A DNA stretch of 64,000 nt from contig NZ_BMNE01000004.1 of assembly GCF_014646295.1 (NCBI RefSeq), positions 880,320 to 944,319 on the forward strand. Direction: 5' to 3'. The position numbers and the translations under genes were made by a program. How positions within the stretch are numbered: the stretch's first letter is position 1; each line of letters opens with the position of its first letter. Positions 8,961 to 17,314 of this stretch are shown here, piece by piece. The stretch comes from Nocardia rhizosphaerihabitans (GTDB lineage: Bacteria > Actinomycetota > Actinomycetes > Mycobacteriales > Mycobacteriaceae). Below the pieces are notes generated by a model, which had not been told where the DNA came from, did no database searches, and was given only the letters and a program-made list of their open reading frames with translations.

Positions 8961-9911
8961 GTGGATGCGTTAGCCGGATTGCTCGAAGGTCCGCGTGCCC
9001 GCGGTGCGTTCCTGATGTGCTCGCTGCTGAACCCGCCGTGGTCGCTGCGGATCCAGGACGAGGCGCCGCTGACGGTTCTCGCGATGATCCGTGGAAAGGC
9101 TTGGGTGAGTACGGATTCCGCGCCGCCGCGGCAGCTCGGTGCGGGCGATGTCGCGATATTCCGTGGGCCGCAGCCGTATACGGTCGCCGACGATCCGGCG
9201 ACCGAACCGCAGATCGTCATCCAGCCGGGTCAGGTGACCACCACGCCCGACGGTGAGATCCTGTGCGAGACACTGAGTCTCGGCGTCCGGCAGTGGGGCA
9301 CCGATCCCGGCGGCGAGACGCTGATGGTCACCGGCACCTACGAATCGGCGGGTGCGGTGAGCCGACGGCTGTTGCGTGCGCTGCCGCAGGTCGCGGTCCT
9401 GCCGCGCGGTGACCTCGACACCCGCCTGCTGGATCTGCTCGTCGACGAGGCGACCAAGGACCTGCCCGCCCAGACCGTGGTGCTCGACCGCCTGCTCGAC
9501 CTGCTGCTCATCGCCGCCCTGCGCGCCTGGTTCGCCCGCGACGACGCCCCAGCCTGGTACCACGCCTACAGCGATCCGCTGGTCGGCAAGGCCCTGCGCC
9601 TGCTCCAGCACAATCCGGCGCATCCCTGGACGGTGGTCGCGCTGGCCGAGGCGGTCGGCATGTCCAGGGCCGCGCTGGCCCGCCGGTTCACCGAGCTGGT
9701 CGGCGAACCGCCGATGACGTTCCTGACCGAATGGCGGCTGTCGCTGGCCGCCGATCTGCTCGCCGAATCCGATGCCACGGTCGAGGCCATCGCCCGCCAG
9801 GTCGGCTACGGCAGCGCGTTCGCGCTCAGCACCGCGTTCAAACGGCACTTCGGGGTGAGTCCACGCGACCACCGGCAGGGGAATGCCGCTGCGCTATCGT
9901 CAGCCGGGTGA
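8961..9911 (+). CDS. AraC-family transcriptional regulator (cupin type)
   Basis: 316 residues from GTG 8961. Residues 1-180 are a cupin-6-like sensor domain (ALLNPPW-type start, RGKAWVSTD, GAGDVAIFRGPQPYTVAD). Residues about 215-310 hold the double helix-turn-helix (WTVVALAEAVGMSRAALARRF and AIARQVGYGSAFALSTAFKR, ending FGVSPRDHRQ). This subgroup often controls a divergent oxidoreductase gene, here the NmrA-type gene at 8035-8880. The 4-bp overlap with the following thioesterase gene suggests cotranscription. The ligand is unknown. Confidence 0.9.
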   Translation: MDALAGLLEGPRARGAFLMCSLLNPPWSLRIQDEAPLTVLAMIRGKAWVSTDSAPPRQLGAGDVAIFRGPQPYTVADDPATEPQIVIQPGQVTTTPDGEILCETLSLGVRQWGTDPGGETLMVTGTYESAGAVSRRLLRALPQVAVLPRGDLDTRLLDLLVDEATKDLPAQTVVLDRLLDLLLIAALRAWFARDDAPAWYHAYSDPLVGKALRLLQHNPAHPWTVVALAEAVGMSRAALARRFTELVGEPPMTFLTEWRLSLAADLLAESDATVEAIARQVGYGSAFALSTAFKRHFGVSPRDHRQGNAAALSSAG

Positions 9912-10324
9912 GCTATCCCGTCTTGTGGCCGATGCCGACCCGGTGGGCCGACAACGACCAGTACGGCCACGTGAACAACGTGACCTACTACTCCTACTTC
10001 GACACCGCGGTGAACGCCTGGCTGATGCGGGCGACCGGCATGGACATCACCGCGCTGCCCGCGCTCGGCGTCGTCGCCCAGACCTCATGCCGCTTCCAGG
10101 GCTCGGTCAGCTTCCCCGACCAGCTGCAGGTCGGGCTGCGCATCGCCCGCCTCGGCAACTCGAGCATCACCTACGACCTGGCGATCTTCAAGGAGACCGA
10201 GGCGGGTCTGGAACTCGCCGCGACCGGCGATTTCGTGCACGTCTACGTCGATGCCGAGACCCGCAAGCCGGTGGCGATCCCCGAGGTGGTCCGGACGGCC
10301 GCCGCCGAACTCGTCACCGACTAG
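9908..10324 (+). CDS. Acyl-CoA thioesterase, 4-hydroxybenzoyl-CoA thioesterase (hotdog) family
   Basis: 138 residues starting at GTG 9908 inside the GTGA overlap with the AraC stop. The hotdog signature is clear: PTRWADNDQYGHVNNVTYYSYFDTAVN, where Asp of the DxxGHVNN motif is catalytic, then CRFQGSVSFPDQLQVGLRI. Family members hydrolyse acyl-CoA thioesters; the acyl group cannot be told. Its 3' end overlaps the convergent SDR gene by 11 bp. Confidence 0.9.
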   Translation: MSYPVLWPMPTRWADNDQYGHVNNVTYYSYFDTAVNAWLMRATGMDITALPALGVVAQTSCRFQGSVSFPDQLQVGLRIARLGNSSITYDLAIFKETEAGLELAATGDFVHVYVDAETRKPVAIPEVVRTAAAELVTD

Positions 10325-11126
10325 CGGTCTGCAGCATCGCCTGGAACCGGCGCATCCCGGACAGCCAGCGGTCGTAGTCGGCGCCCTTGTTCCGGTACAT
10401 CTGCAGCACCTCCGGGTGCGGCAGGATCAGGAAATGCCCGGCGGCCACGGCCTCGACGACGGTCTCGGCGACCTCCTCCGGTGACAGCACGGCGCCCGCC
10501 GTCTTCACCGCCTTGATCGCCAGCGCCGCCGCCTCCGGGTTCTCCGGGATCAGGTCGCCGCTGAGCAGCCTGGTGTCGACGCCCATCGGGCACAGACAGC
10601 TCACCCCGACACCCTGATCGCCGTAGGTGACCGACAGCCATTCGGCGAACCCGACGGCGGCGTGCTTGGTCACCGAATAGGGCGCCGAACCGATCTGGGT
10701 CAGCAGGCCCGCCGCCGACGCGGTGGACACGAAATAGCCGCTGCCGCGCTCGACCCAGCCGGGCACGAGCAGCCGCGCGGCGCGCACGTGCGCCATCACG
10801 TTCACATCGATGGCGGCCGCCCACTGTTCCTCGGTGCTGTCCAGACCGGGGCCACCACCGATGCCCGCGTTCGCGAAATACAGATCGACCGGCCCGAACG
10901 CGCGCTCGGCGGCCTCGATCAGCGCGGCGACGACCTGCTCGTCGGCCACGTCACCGCCGACCGCGACCGCGTTCTCGCCCAGCTCACCGGCCACTTTCGC
11001 CGCGGAGTCCGCGTCGAGATCGGCGACGACGACCCGCGCGCCACCTGTCACGAGCCGCTGCGCGAGCGCGGCGCCGATCCCTGCGCCCGCGCCGGTGACG
11101 ATCGCGACTTTGCCTGCTATCTCCAT
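10314..11126 (-). CDS. Short-chain dehydrogenase/reductase
   Basis: 270 residues. Classical SDR: cofactor motif TGAGAGIG at residues 11-18, Asp-rich VVADLDADSA after beta-2 (suggesting NAD(H) preference), NAG at the end of beta-4, catalytic Ser in VSTASAAGLL and the YSVTKHA Tyr-x-x-x-Lys motif. The C-terminal part is somewhat long (IKAVKTAGAVLSPEEVAETV to RWLSGMRRFQ), as in mycobacterial SDRs of lipid or steroid metabolism. No partner gene identifies the substrate. Confidence 0.9.
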   Translation of the reverse strand: MEIAGKVAIVTGAGAGIGAALAQRLVTGGARVVVADLDADSAAKVAGELGENAVAVGGDVADEQVVAALIEAAERAFGPVDLYFANAGIGGGPGLDSTEEQWAAAIDVNVMAHVRAARLLVPGWVERGSGYFVSTASAAGLLTQIGSAPYSVTKHAAVGFAEWLSVTYGDQGVGVSCLCPMGVDTRLLSGDLIPENPEAAALAIKAVKTAGAVLSPEEVAETVVEAVAAGHFLILPHPEVLQMYRNKGADYDRWLSGMRRFQAMLQTASR

Positions 11127-11208
11127 GCCCGCACCCTATCGGCGAGTCTTACTGTCCGGCACCGGAAGACCGCGATATCAGCACGGGGTTTCCGGCAGAC
11201 GGACCCGC

Positions 11209-12561
11209 TCAGACGCGGCTGAGCAGCGTCAACGGATCCTCCAGGAAGCCCGCGGTGGTCGCGAGGAAGCGCGCGCCGAGTTCGCCGTCGATCAGCCGGT
11301 GGTCGAAGCTGAGGCCGAGCGTGGTCACCCAGCGCACCGCCAGTTCGTCACGGAACACCCACGGCCGCTTACGAATCGAGCCGAGGCACAGTATCGCCGC
11401 CTCGCCCGGATTCACCAGCGGCACCCCGGTGTCGACGCCGAACACCCCGACATTGGTGATCGTGAACGTGCCGCCGCGCAGATCGGCGGGGGTGGCATTG
11501 CCCGAGCGGGCCAGCTCGGCCGCATCGGCGATCTCCCGGCAGAGCTCGCGCAGATTCAGCGACTGCGCGTCCTTGAGGTTGGGCACCAGCAGTCCGCGAT
11601 CGGAGGCGACCGCGATCCCCAGGTTCACGTAGTGCCTGGTGACGATCTCCTGGTTCTGTTCGTCCCAGGCGGTATTGATCCCCGGATATTCGGCCAGCGC
11701 CGCCAGCGTGGCCTTGGCGACCAGGGCCAGCGGGGTGAGGGTGAGTCCCTCGAAGGATTTCGTCGTGCGTAGGTGGTCGAGCAGTTCCATCGAGGCCGTG
11801 CAGTCGACCGTGACGAACGTGCTGGCCTGCGGGATCGTGCGGGCGCTGGCCAGCATGGCGGCGGCGGTGCGCTTGCGGATGCCGGTGATAGGGGTGCGTT
11901 CCTCGCGGGCGGTCGGCTCGATCAAGCCGCCGTCGGCATCGCCGGAATGTCCGTTCGCGCGTGCGGGCGCCACCTCACCGAGCCGGGCCGGGGTGCGCGG
12001 GGCTGTCACCGGGACGGCCGAGCGGACGTCCTCGACGGTGACCGCGCCCTCGGGGCCCGAGCCTGCGACGAACCACAGATCGATGCCGAGTTCCTTGGCC
12101 AGCTTGCGCGCCGCGGGCGTCGCCGCCGCGCGATGAGTGCTCGGGGTATTCGCCGCCATCGCGGCCGACGGGACGGATTTGCGCCTGCGCGAAGTGGATT
12201 CGGCTTCCGGGCCGTAGCCGACCAGCACGTCGTTGCGGGAGACGGACTCCGCGGTCGGCGGCGCGGTGACCTCGAGATCGTTGCGCACCCGGATCAGCGG
12301 CGCGCCGACCGGCACGGTGTCACCCGGCTGGGCCAGCAGCTCCACCACGACACCGGAGAAGGGTGACGGCAGTGCGACGACCGCCTTCGCGGTCTCCACC
12401 TCGGCGATGGTCTGGTTCAGTTCCACCGTGTCGCCGACCGCGACGGCCCAGGACACCAGGTCGCCGTCGGCGAGGCCCTCGCCCAGATCGGGGAGGCGGA
12501 ATTCGAGAACATGACCGTCGTCGTCGGCGGCTTGTTCCGGCACAGTGGCACCTTTCGTCAC
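11209..12561 (-). CDS. bkdC: Branched-chain 2-oxoacid dehydrogenase E2 (dihydrolipoamide acyltransferase)
   Basis: 450 residues. One lipoyl domain (residues 18-95) with lipoyl-lysine Lys59 in ETAKA, a peripheral-subunit-binding domain (147-183, ATPAARKLAKELGIDL) and a catalytic acyltransferase domain (220-450) ending with FDHRLIDGE, the HxxxDG active site (His421, Asp425). It transfers the branched acyl group to CoA. The start GTG 12561 overlaps the E1beta stop as GTGA; a GTG at 12543 is an alternative. Third gene of the E1alpha-E1beta-E2 operon; no E3 lipoamide dehydrogenase is nearby. Pyruvate or acetoin specificity cannot be excluded from sequence alone. Confidence 0.92.
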   Translation of the reverse strand: MTKGATVPEQAADDDGHVLEFRLPDLGEGLADGDLVSWAVAVGDTVELNQTIAEVETAKAVVALPSPFSGVVVELLAQPGDTVPVGAPLIRVRNDLEVTAPPTAESVSRNDVLVGYGPEAESTSRRRKSVPSAAMAANTPSTHRAAATPAARKLAKELGIDLWFVAGSGPEGAVTVEDVRSAVPVTAPRTPARLGEVAPARANGHSGDADGGLIEPTAREERTPITGIRKRTAAAMLASARTIPQASTFVTVDCTASMELLDHLRTTKSFEGLTLTPLALVAKATLAALAEYPGINTAWDEQNQEIVTRHYVNLGIAVASDRGLLVPNLKDAQSLNLRELCREIADAAELARSGNATPADLRGGTFTITNVGVFGVDTGVPLVNPGEAAILCLGSIRKRPWVFRDELAVRWVTTLGLSFDHRLIDGELGARFLATTAGFLEDPLTLLSRV

Positions 12562-13532
12562 GCGGCTAGACAGCGGTCGACCGCCGCCAGAATGCGGTCG
12601 GGGTCGGGCAGATGGTGCTTTTCGAGCTTAGCCGGGGGGTAGGGGATGTCGTAGCCTCCGACGCGCAGCACCGGCGCCTCGAGGTGATAGAAGCAGCGTT
12701 CGGTGACGCGGGCCGCGATCTCGGCGCCGAGCCCGGCGAAGACCGGCGCCTCGTGCACGATGATCAGCCTGCCGGTCTTGTCGACCGATTCCGCGATCGT
12801 GTCCACGTCCATCGGCGAGAGACTGCGCAGATCGATCACCTCCAGCGAATGCCCTTCCTCTGCCGCGATCTTCGCCGCCGTCAGCGCGGTGGCGACCGTG
12901 CCCCCGTAGGCGACCACGGTGGCGTCGGCGCCGCGGGTGCACACCCTGGCCTGGTGCAGCGGCAGATCCGGTTCGCCTTCGAAATCTACGTCGGCTTTGT
13001 CCCAATAGCGACGTTTCGGTTCGAAGAACACCACCGGATCGTCGAGGGAGATCGCCTGGCGGATCATCGAATACGCGTCGGCCGGGGTGCTCGGGCAGAC
13101 GACGCGCAGTCCGGCGGTGTGCGCGAAGTACACCTCGGGCGATTCCGAATGGTGCTCGACCGCGCCGATGCCGCCGCCGAACGGGATGCGAATCGTCAAC
13201 GGCGCCTTCACCTTGCCGCCGGTCCGGTAGTGGATCTTGGCGACCTGGGAGACGATCTGGTCGAAGGCCGGGTAGACGAAGCCGTCGAACTGGATCTCCA
13301 CCACCGGCCGGTAACCGCGCAGAGCCATGCCGAAAGCGGTTCCGACGATGCCGGATTCGGCGAGCGGGGTGTCGATGACGCGATTGTCGCCGAAGTCCTT
13401 CTGGAGCGTATCGGTCACCCGGAACACGCCGCCGAGCCTGCCGATGTCCTCACCGAGCAGCACGACTTTGGCGTCGTCTTCCATCGCCCGGCGCAGGCCG
13501 GTGTTGAGGGCGGCGGCGAAGGTGGTGATCAT
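12558..13532 (-). CDS. bkdB: Branched-chain 2-oxoacid dehydrogenase E1 beta subunit
   Basis: 324 residues. Transketolase-like pyrimidine-binding domain and C-terminal transketolase domain: ALNTGLRRAMEDDAKVVLLG, the TPP-contacting GGVFRVTDTLQ and DTPLAESGIVGTAFGMALRG, then RIPFGGGIGAVEHHSESPE, and a C-terminus with GYDIPYPPAKLEKHHLPD, all standard for E1 beta. With the alpha subunit it decarboxylates 2-oxoisovalerate and related acids using TPP and acylates E2 lipoate. ATGA overlap with the upstream E1 alpha gene, GTGA overlap with E2, so translation is coupled and stoichiometric. Confidence 0.93.
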   Translation of the reverse strand: MITTFAAALNTGLRRAMEDDAKVVLLGEDIGRLGGVFRVTDTLQKDFGDNRVIDTPLAESGIVGTAFGMALRGYRPVVEIQFDGFVYPAFDQIVSQVAKIHYRTGGKVKAPLTIRIPFGGGIGAVEHHSESPEVYFAHTAGLRVVCPSTPADAYSMIRQAISLDDPVVFFEPKRRYWDKADVDFEGEPDLPLHQARVCTRGADATVVAYGGTVATALTAAKIAAEEGHSLEVIDLRSLSPMDVDTIAESVDKTGRLIIVHEAPVFAGLGAEIAARVTERCFYHLEAPVLRVGGYDIPYPPAKLEKHHLPDPDRILAAVDRCLAA

Positions 13533-14611
13533 GACTGCGCTCCTTCGGCGAGGTAGGCCGAGAACTGGTGCGCCTCTTCGGTGATCAGCGGGTGCTCGGT
13601 CGCGTAGACGTTGTCGAACATGCGCACCGGGTCGGGGTCGGGCATCTCCATCGTCGCGGTGCGCACGCGGCGGGCGACGTCGTCGGCGGTGTCGGCGACG
13701 CGGCGGGCGAACTCGGGATCGAGGTGGCCTTCGCGATCGAGGAGCAGGCGGATGCGCTCGATCGGGTCGCGGTGTTCCCAGTACTCGGTGTCGGCGGCGG
13801 TGCGGTACCTGGTCGGGTCGTCGGCGGTGGTGTGCGGACCCATCCGGTAGGTCATCGCCTCGATGAAGGTCGGGCCGCCGCCGGTGCGTGCCCGTTCCAC
13901 GGCCTGGCGGGTGACGGCGAGCACAGCCAGCACGTCGTTGCCGTCGACCTGCACGCCCGGGATGCCGTAGCCGTCGGCCCTGCGCACCAGCGGCACGTGG
14001 CTCTGCACGCTCACCGGTTCGCTGATCGCCCACTGGTTGTTCTGGCAGAAGAACACCACCGGCGCGCTCCAGGTCGCGGCGAAACCGAGCGCCTCGGCGA
14101 TGTCGCCCTGGCTGGTCGCGCCGTCGCCGAAATAGGCGATGGTGGCGATGTCGGCGCCGTCGAGGTGGGCGGCGTAGGCGTAGCCGGTGGCGTGCAGGCC
14201 CTGGGAACCGACCACGATGTTGGCGTTGGTCATGTTCACCGCGTCCGGGTCCCAGCAGTGGTGGGCGACGCCGCGCCACAGGGTGGTCAGCTGCTCGGGC
14301 GGCACGCCACGGCAGTAGGCCACCGCGGTCTCGCGGTAGGAGCAGAAGACGTAGTCGTCGGGGTGCAGGGCATGCGCCGAGCCGACCTGGGCGGCTTCCT
14401 GACCGAGCAGCGGCGGCCATAGGCCGAGCTGGCCCTGGCGTTGCAGCGCGGTCGCCTCGACATCGATCCGGCGGGTCACGACGAGATCCTGATAGAGCTG
14501 CCGCAGTCGTTCGGCATCGATGTCGGCCACCAGCGCGGCGTGCTCGCGATCGAACACGCGCCTGCCGTCCGGCTGCACCAACTGGACCGGATAGGTCTGT
14601 TTCTCCGACAT
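13529..14611 (-). CDS. bkdA: Branched-chain 2-oxoacid dehydrogenase E1 alpha subunit
   Basis: 360 residues from ATG 14611 with GGAGG about 8 nt upstream. The TPP motif runs from GDG (162-164) to NN (191-192). LLGQEAAQVGSAHAL, YGIPGVQVDGNDVLAV and EAMTYRMGPHTTADDPTRY, the phosphorylation-loop equivalent region, fit the branched-chain type better than pyruvate E1. First gene of the operon; the divergent Lrp-type regulator at 14783 and the palindromes in between point to control by branched-chain amino acids or their keto acids. Confidence 0.93.
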   Translation of the reverse strand: MSEKQTYPVQLVQPDGRRVFDREHAALVADIDAERLRQLYQDLVVTRRIDVEATALQRQGQLGLWPPLLGQEAAQVGSAHALHPDDYVFCSYRETAVAYCRGVPPEQLTTLWRGVAHHCWDPDAVNMTNANIVVGSQGLHATGYAYAAHLDGADIATIAYFGDGATSQGDIAEALGFAATWSAPVVFFCQNNQWAISEPVSVQSHVPLVRRADGYGIPGVQVDGNDVLAVLAVTRQAVERARTGGGPTFIEAMTYRMGPHTTADDPTRYRTAADTEYWEHRDPIERIRLLLDREGHLDPEFARRVADTADDVARRVRTATMEMPDPDPVRMFDNVYATEHPLITEEAHQFSAYLAEGAQS

Positions 14612-14665
14612 CGAGATCGCCTCCTCACCGCCGCGCCTTGTGGGCCCGGTGCAGGTACGACAATC

Positions 14666-14691
14666 GCTGAGTGCGATGTGTATCACTCAGC
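14666..14691. promoter_or_regulatory. Palindrome in bkd/Lrp intergenic region (likely Lrp operator)
   Basis: GCTGAGTG and CACTCAGC form a perfect 8-bp inverted repeat around a 10-nt spacer, 55 bp upstream of E1 alpha and 90 bp upstream of the Lrp gene. It is suitably placed for a regulator of the bkd operon. Confidence 0.6.
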
Positions 14692-14766
14692 ATCCACGAT
14701 AATGCCGACTGCGCAAGCGATCGACACGGGAATGAGCAGAGTGCATGGTCTGAACCCGCTGAACAC

Positions 14767-14788
14767 TGTCATACTGCGTTGTATGACA
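14767..14788. promoter_or_regulatory. Palindrome overlapping the Lrp-type gene start
   Basis: TGTCATAC and GTATGACA form a perfect 8-bp inverted repeat with 6-nt spacer; the right arm includes the ATG at 14783. Autorepression by the Lrp-type protein is the simplest reading. A leaderless or near-leaderless transcript is likely because the site overlaps the start. Confidence 0.6.
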
Positions 14789-15277
14789 AGTCGCGAACCC
14801 GACGCCGTGACTCTGGACGCCACCGACGCGCGGCTCCTGCGCGAGTTGATCGCCAACCCGCGGGCCACCGGAGTGGAGCTGGCCGCGCGGCTCGGCTTGT
14901 CGCGCAACACCGTGCAGGCGCGGCTGGCGCGCTGGGACAGCGGCGGAGTACTCGGCAGCTTCGAGCGCCGGGTGGAACCGCGAGCCCTCGGCTATCCCCT
15001 GGCAGCCTTCGTCGCGGTGGTCGTCGACCAGCATCAACTCGACGCCGTCGTCGACGAATTGGCCGACGTCCCCGAGGTCACCGAGGTCTGCGGCATGACC
15101 GGCTCCACCGACCTGACGGTCCGCATCGTCGCCCGCGACGCCGACGACCTCTACCGCATCGCCGGCCAGATCCTCAAGATCCCCGGCGTCGAACGCACCA
15201 ACATGGCCCTGGTCATGCGCGAACTCGTCGGCCCTCGCACCGGCCCGCTGCTGGATCGGCTCGCGGGCCCGAGCTGA
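14783..15277 (+). CDS. bkdR: Lrp/AsnC-family regulator, probable bkd regulator
   Basis: 164 residues from ATG 14783. Residues 10-60 are the AsnC helix-turn-helix (DARLLRELIANPRATGVELA and ARLGLSRNTVQARLARW). Residues 75-150 are the RAM/ligand domain (GYPLAAFVAVVVDQHQLDAV, VCGMTGSTDLTVRIVARDAD). It is divergent from the BCKDH operon, the usual position of a bkdR-type activator that responds to branched-chain amino acids. The gene symbol rests on this context only. Confidence 0.85.
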   Translation: MTSREPDAVTLDATDARLLRELIANPRATGVELAARLGLSRNTVQARLARWDSGGVLGSFERRVEPRALGYPLAAFVAVVVDQHQLDAVVDELADVPEVTEVCGMTGSTDLTVRIVARDADDLYRIAGQILKIPGVERTNMALVMRELVGPRTGPLLDRLAGPS

Positions 15278-15291
15278 ATTCGTCGAGCTAT

Positions 15292-15323
15292 ATAACGCTA
15301 CACGTTATTGACGCAATGCGTTA
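15292..15323. promoter_or_regulatory. Palindromic operator-promoter of the higBA locus
   Basis: ATAACG and CGTTAT (15292-15308) form an inverted repeat; TAACGC and a second GCGTTA arm at 15318-15323 extend it. The motif AACGC/GCGTT is repeated three times within 32 bp. TTGACG at 15308-15313 and TTATGCT at 15321 could be part of the promoter. Toxin-antitoxin promoters are normally repressed by the antitoxin at such repeats. Confidence 0.55.
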
Positions 15324-15333
15324 TGCTTGGTCG

Positions 15334-15616
15334 GTGATCAGGTCATTCGGAGACCGGGACACCGAGCGTTTGTGGCGTCGAGAGCACGTGACGAGGTTCG
15401 ACTCCCGGATCATCCGGGTGGCGTTGCGGAAGCTCGCGATCCTGGATGCTGTGGTGTCTCTGGGGGGAGCTTCGAGTGCCGCCAGGTAACCATCTGGAGG
15501 CACTGAAGGGGAACCGCAAGGGGCAGCACAGTATTCGGGTCAACGAACAGTGGAGAATCTGTTTCGTCTGGACTGATGCAGGTCCCGAGCGTGTAGAGAT
15601 CGTCGACTATCACTGA
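15334..15616 (+). pseudogene. higB: HigB-type (RelE/ParE superfamily) toxin, frameshifted
   Basis: From GTG 15334 the frame reads VIRSFGDRDTERLWRREHV and RVALRKLAILDAVVSLGG, then stops at 15487-15489. In another frame the family ending continues: ELRVPPGNHLEALKGNRKGQ, then HSIRVNEQWRICFVWTD and VEIVDYH, stop at 15614. The break coincides with a run of six G at 15462-15467; five G would restore one frame of 93 codons. The intact family cleaves mRNA on ribosomes. The antitoxin gene follows 13 bp downstream and is intact. Real inactivation, a phase-variable tract or a sequencing error are all possible. Confidence 0.8.
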
Positions 15617-15629
15617 AGGAGGTGGCGAG

Positions 15630-15923
15630 ATGGGCAAGTTGGCTCCGGCGCACCCCGGCGAAGTGTTGATGGAAGACTTCATCGAGCCGCTCGGAATCAC
15701 CCAGCATCGGGTCGCGGTTGCCATCGGCGTCCCGCCGCGCAGGATCAACGAGATCGTGCACGGCAAGCGGCGGATCACCGCCGACACCGCCCTGCGCCTC
15801 GGCCGCTACTTCGGCACCAGCGATTTGTTCTGGCTGAACCTGCAGAACCGCTACGACCTCGAGATCGAACGCGATGCCATCGGCGCGGCTTTGGCGGCGA
15901 TCGAGCCGTTGCGGGTGGCCTGA
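15630..15923 (+). CDS. higA: HigA-type antitoxin (XRE family)
   Basis: 97 residues with a strong GGAGG Shine-Dalgarno. It starts LAPAHPGEVLMEDFIEPLGI, the hallmark of HigA/VapI antitoxins, followed by the XRE helix-turn-helix (TQHRVAVAIGVPPRRINEIV and HGKRRITADTALRLGRYFG) and a C-terminal LFWLNLQNRYDLEI segment. It would neutralise HigB and repress the operon through the upstream palindromes. Order toxin then antitoxin is typical of higBA. Confidence 0.92.
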   Translation: MGKLAPAHPGEVLMEDFIEPLGITQHRVAVAIGVPPRRINEIVHGKRRITADTALRLGRYFGTSDLFWLNLQNRYDLEIERDAIGAALAAIEPLRVA

Positions 15924-15930
15924 GGGCTCC

Positions 15931-17136
15931 CTACGTTCCTTGTGGCAGGAAGCGGCGCACGATCAGGCCCGCGATCAGGGCCCAGAAGGCGCCGCCGATG
16001 CCGAACAGGGTGGTGCCGGAGGCGGCGACGAGGAAAGTGACCAGGCCTGCCATGCGGTGGTCGGGGTCGCTGAGGGCACCGGTGAGGGCCGCGGCGAGGG
16101 TGGCGAGCAGGGCCAAGCCCGCGACGGTTTCGAGGGTGCCCGCCGGGGCCGCGGCGATGAGGGTGACCAGCGCGGCGGAGGCGAGGCCGAGGATCAGGTA
16201 GGCGGCGCCCGCGGTGGCGGCGGCGATCCAGCGGCGTTTGGGGTCGGGGCTCGCGCTGGGAGCGGCGGAGAGGGCCGCGCTGATCGCGGCGAGGTTGATC
16301 GCGTGGCCGCCCGCGGTCGCGCCCGCGATGGTGCCGATTCCGGTGACCAGCATGGACGCGCGCCACGGGACCTGGAAGTCGAACGAGCGCATCACCGCGA
16401 CGCCGGGGATGTTCTGTGAGGCCATGGTGACGATGTAGAGCGGCACCGCGATACCGACGATCGCCTGCCAATGCCAGTGCGGTGCAGTCCATTCCACGGT
16501 CGGGACCATGGCCGACAGGTCCAGCTGCCGGTCGCGGACCGCGATGTCGATCCCGGTGCCGATCGCCGCCGTGGTGAAGGCGACCAGCACCGCCCATTTC
16601 GGCGCGTACCGCTGCAACACCAGCCACACCACGATGACCGGCACCACCACAGCGGGCGAGGTGGTCAGCGCCTTCACCGGCGCCAGGCACAGCGGGACGA
16701 GCACACCGGCCAGCATGGCCTGCGCGATCGGCACCGGGATCGCCGCGACCAGCGAACCGAGCCGCTGCCACAGTCCCGTGATCACGATCAGCACGCCGGT
16801 GACCGCGAAGGCCGCGACCGCGCCGGGCCAGCCACCCGCGACCAGTCCGGTGCTCGCCAGCAGCGCCGCACCCGGTGTCGACCAGGCCAGCGTGATCGGA
16901 ATCCGGTACCGGACACTGAGCAGCAGGATGCCGATGCCCTGCGTGAAACACAGGATCATCAGCCCGGATGCTGCCTGAGCCGGGCTCGCGCCCACCGCCC
17001 GCAGCCCGCTCAGCACCACCGCGAACGAACTGGTGAACCCGACCAGCGCGGTGATCGCGCCGGCCCCGAGCGGCTGAGCGATGCCCGCCCGCTGTTCGGC
17101 GACATCATCGGGCGGGGTGGTGGTGACCTGCGACAT
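15931..17136 (-). CDS. benE: BenE-family benzoate/proton symporter
   Basis: 401 residues, about 12 membrane helices. Family features include GFTSSFAVVLSGLRAVGASP, the SVRYRIPITLAWSTPGAALL segment, NIPGVAVMRSFDFQVP and AINLAAISAALSAAP. BenE carriers import benzoate, but many actinobacteria have paralogues without benzoate genes, and no aromatic-degradation gene is in this window, so the substrate is open. Convergent with higA, with 7 bp between stops. Confidence 0.85.
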   Translation of the reverse strand: MSQVTTTPPDDVAEQRAGIAQPLGAGAITALVGFTSSFAVVLSGLRAVGASPAQAASGLMILCFTQGIGILLLSVRYRIPITLAWSTPGAALLASTGLVAGGWPGAVAAFAVTGVLIVITGLWQRLGSLVAAIPVPIAQAMLAGVLVPLCLAPVKALTTSPAVVVPVIVVWLVLQRYAPKWAVLVAFTTAAIGTGIDIAVRDRQLDLSAMVPTVEWTAPHWHWQAIVGIAVPLYIVTMASQNIPGVAVMRSFDFQVPWRASMLVTGIGTIAGATAGGHAINLAAISAALSAAPSASPDPKRRWIAAATAGAAYLILGLASAALVTLIAAAPAGTLETVAGLALLATLAAALTGALSDPDHRMAGLVTFLVAASGTTLFGIGGAFWALIAGLIVRRFLPQGT

Positions 17137-17314
17137 TGTGCAGATATTGCCCGCAGGGCGAGCCGGTGTCGCCTGCCAGTCCCGCGAAAGTGGACTGATC
17201 TGAGTTCACCGCGATCGGTCCAGTTGGGGCCGCGTTCGGTATCGATGGGGCAGTCTCCCTGCGTAGGGTGGCGGCAGGGGGCTTCGACAGGTGCGACGGT
17301 GGTGAGGAGCGGGA

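Noticed and set aside
12558..14420. 620-codon minus-strand frame joining E1beta with upstream sequence
   Set aside because: The first 290 codons are an out-of-frame translation of E1alpha (Arg/Pro-rich); E1beta starts at 13532.
15931..17136. Benzoate degradation cluster suggested by BenE
   Set aside because: No ring-hydroxylating or catechol genes in the window; the transporter stands alone.
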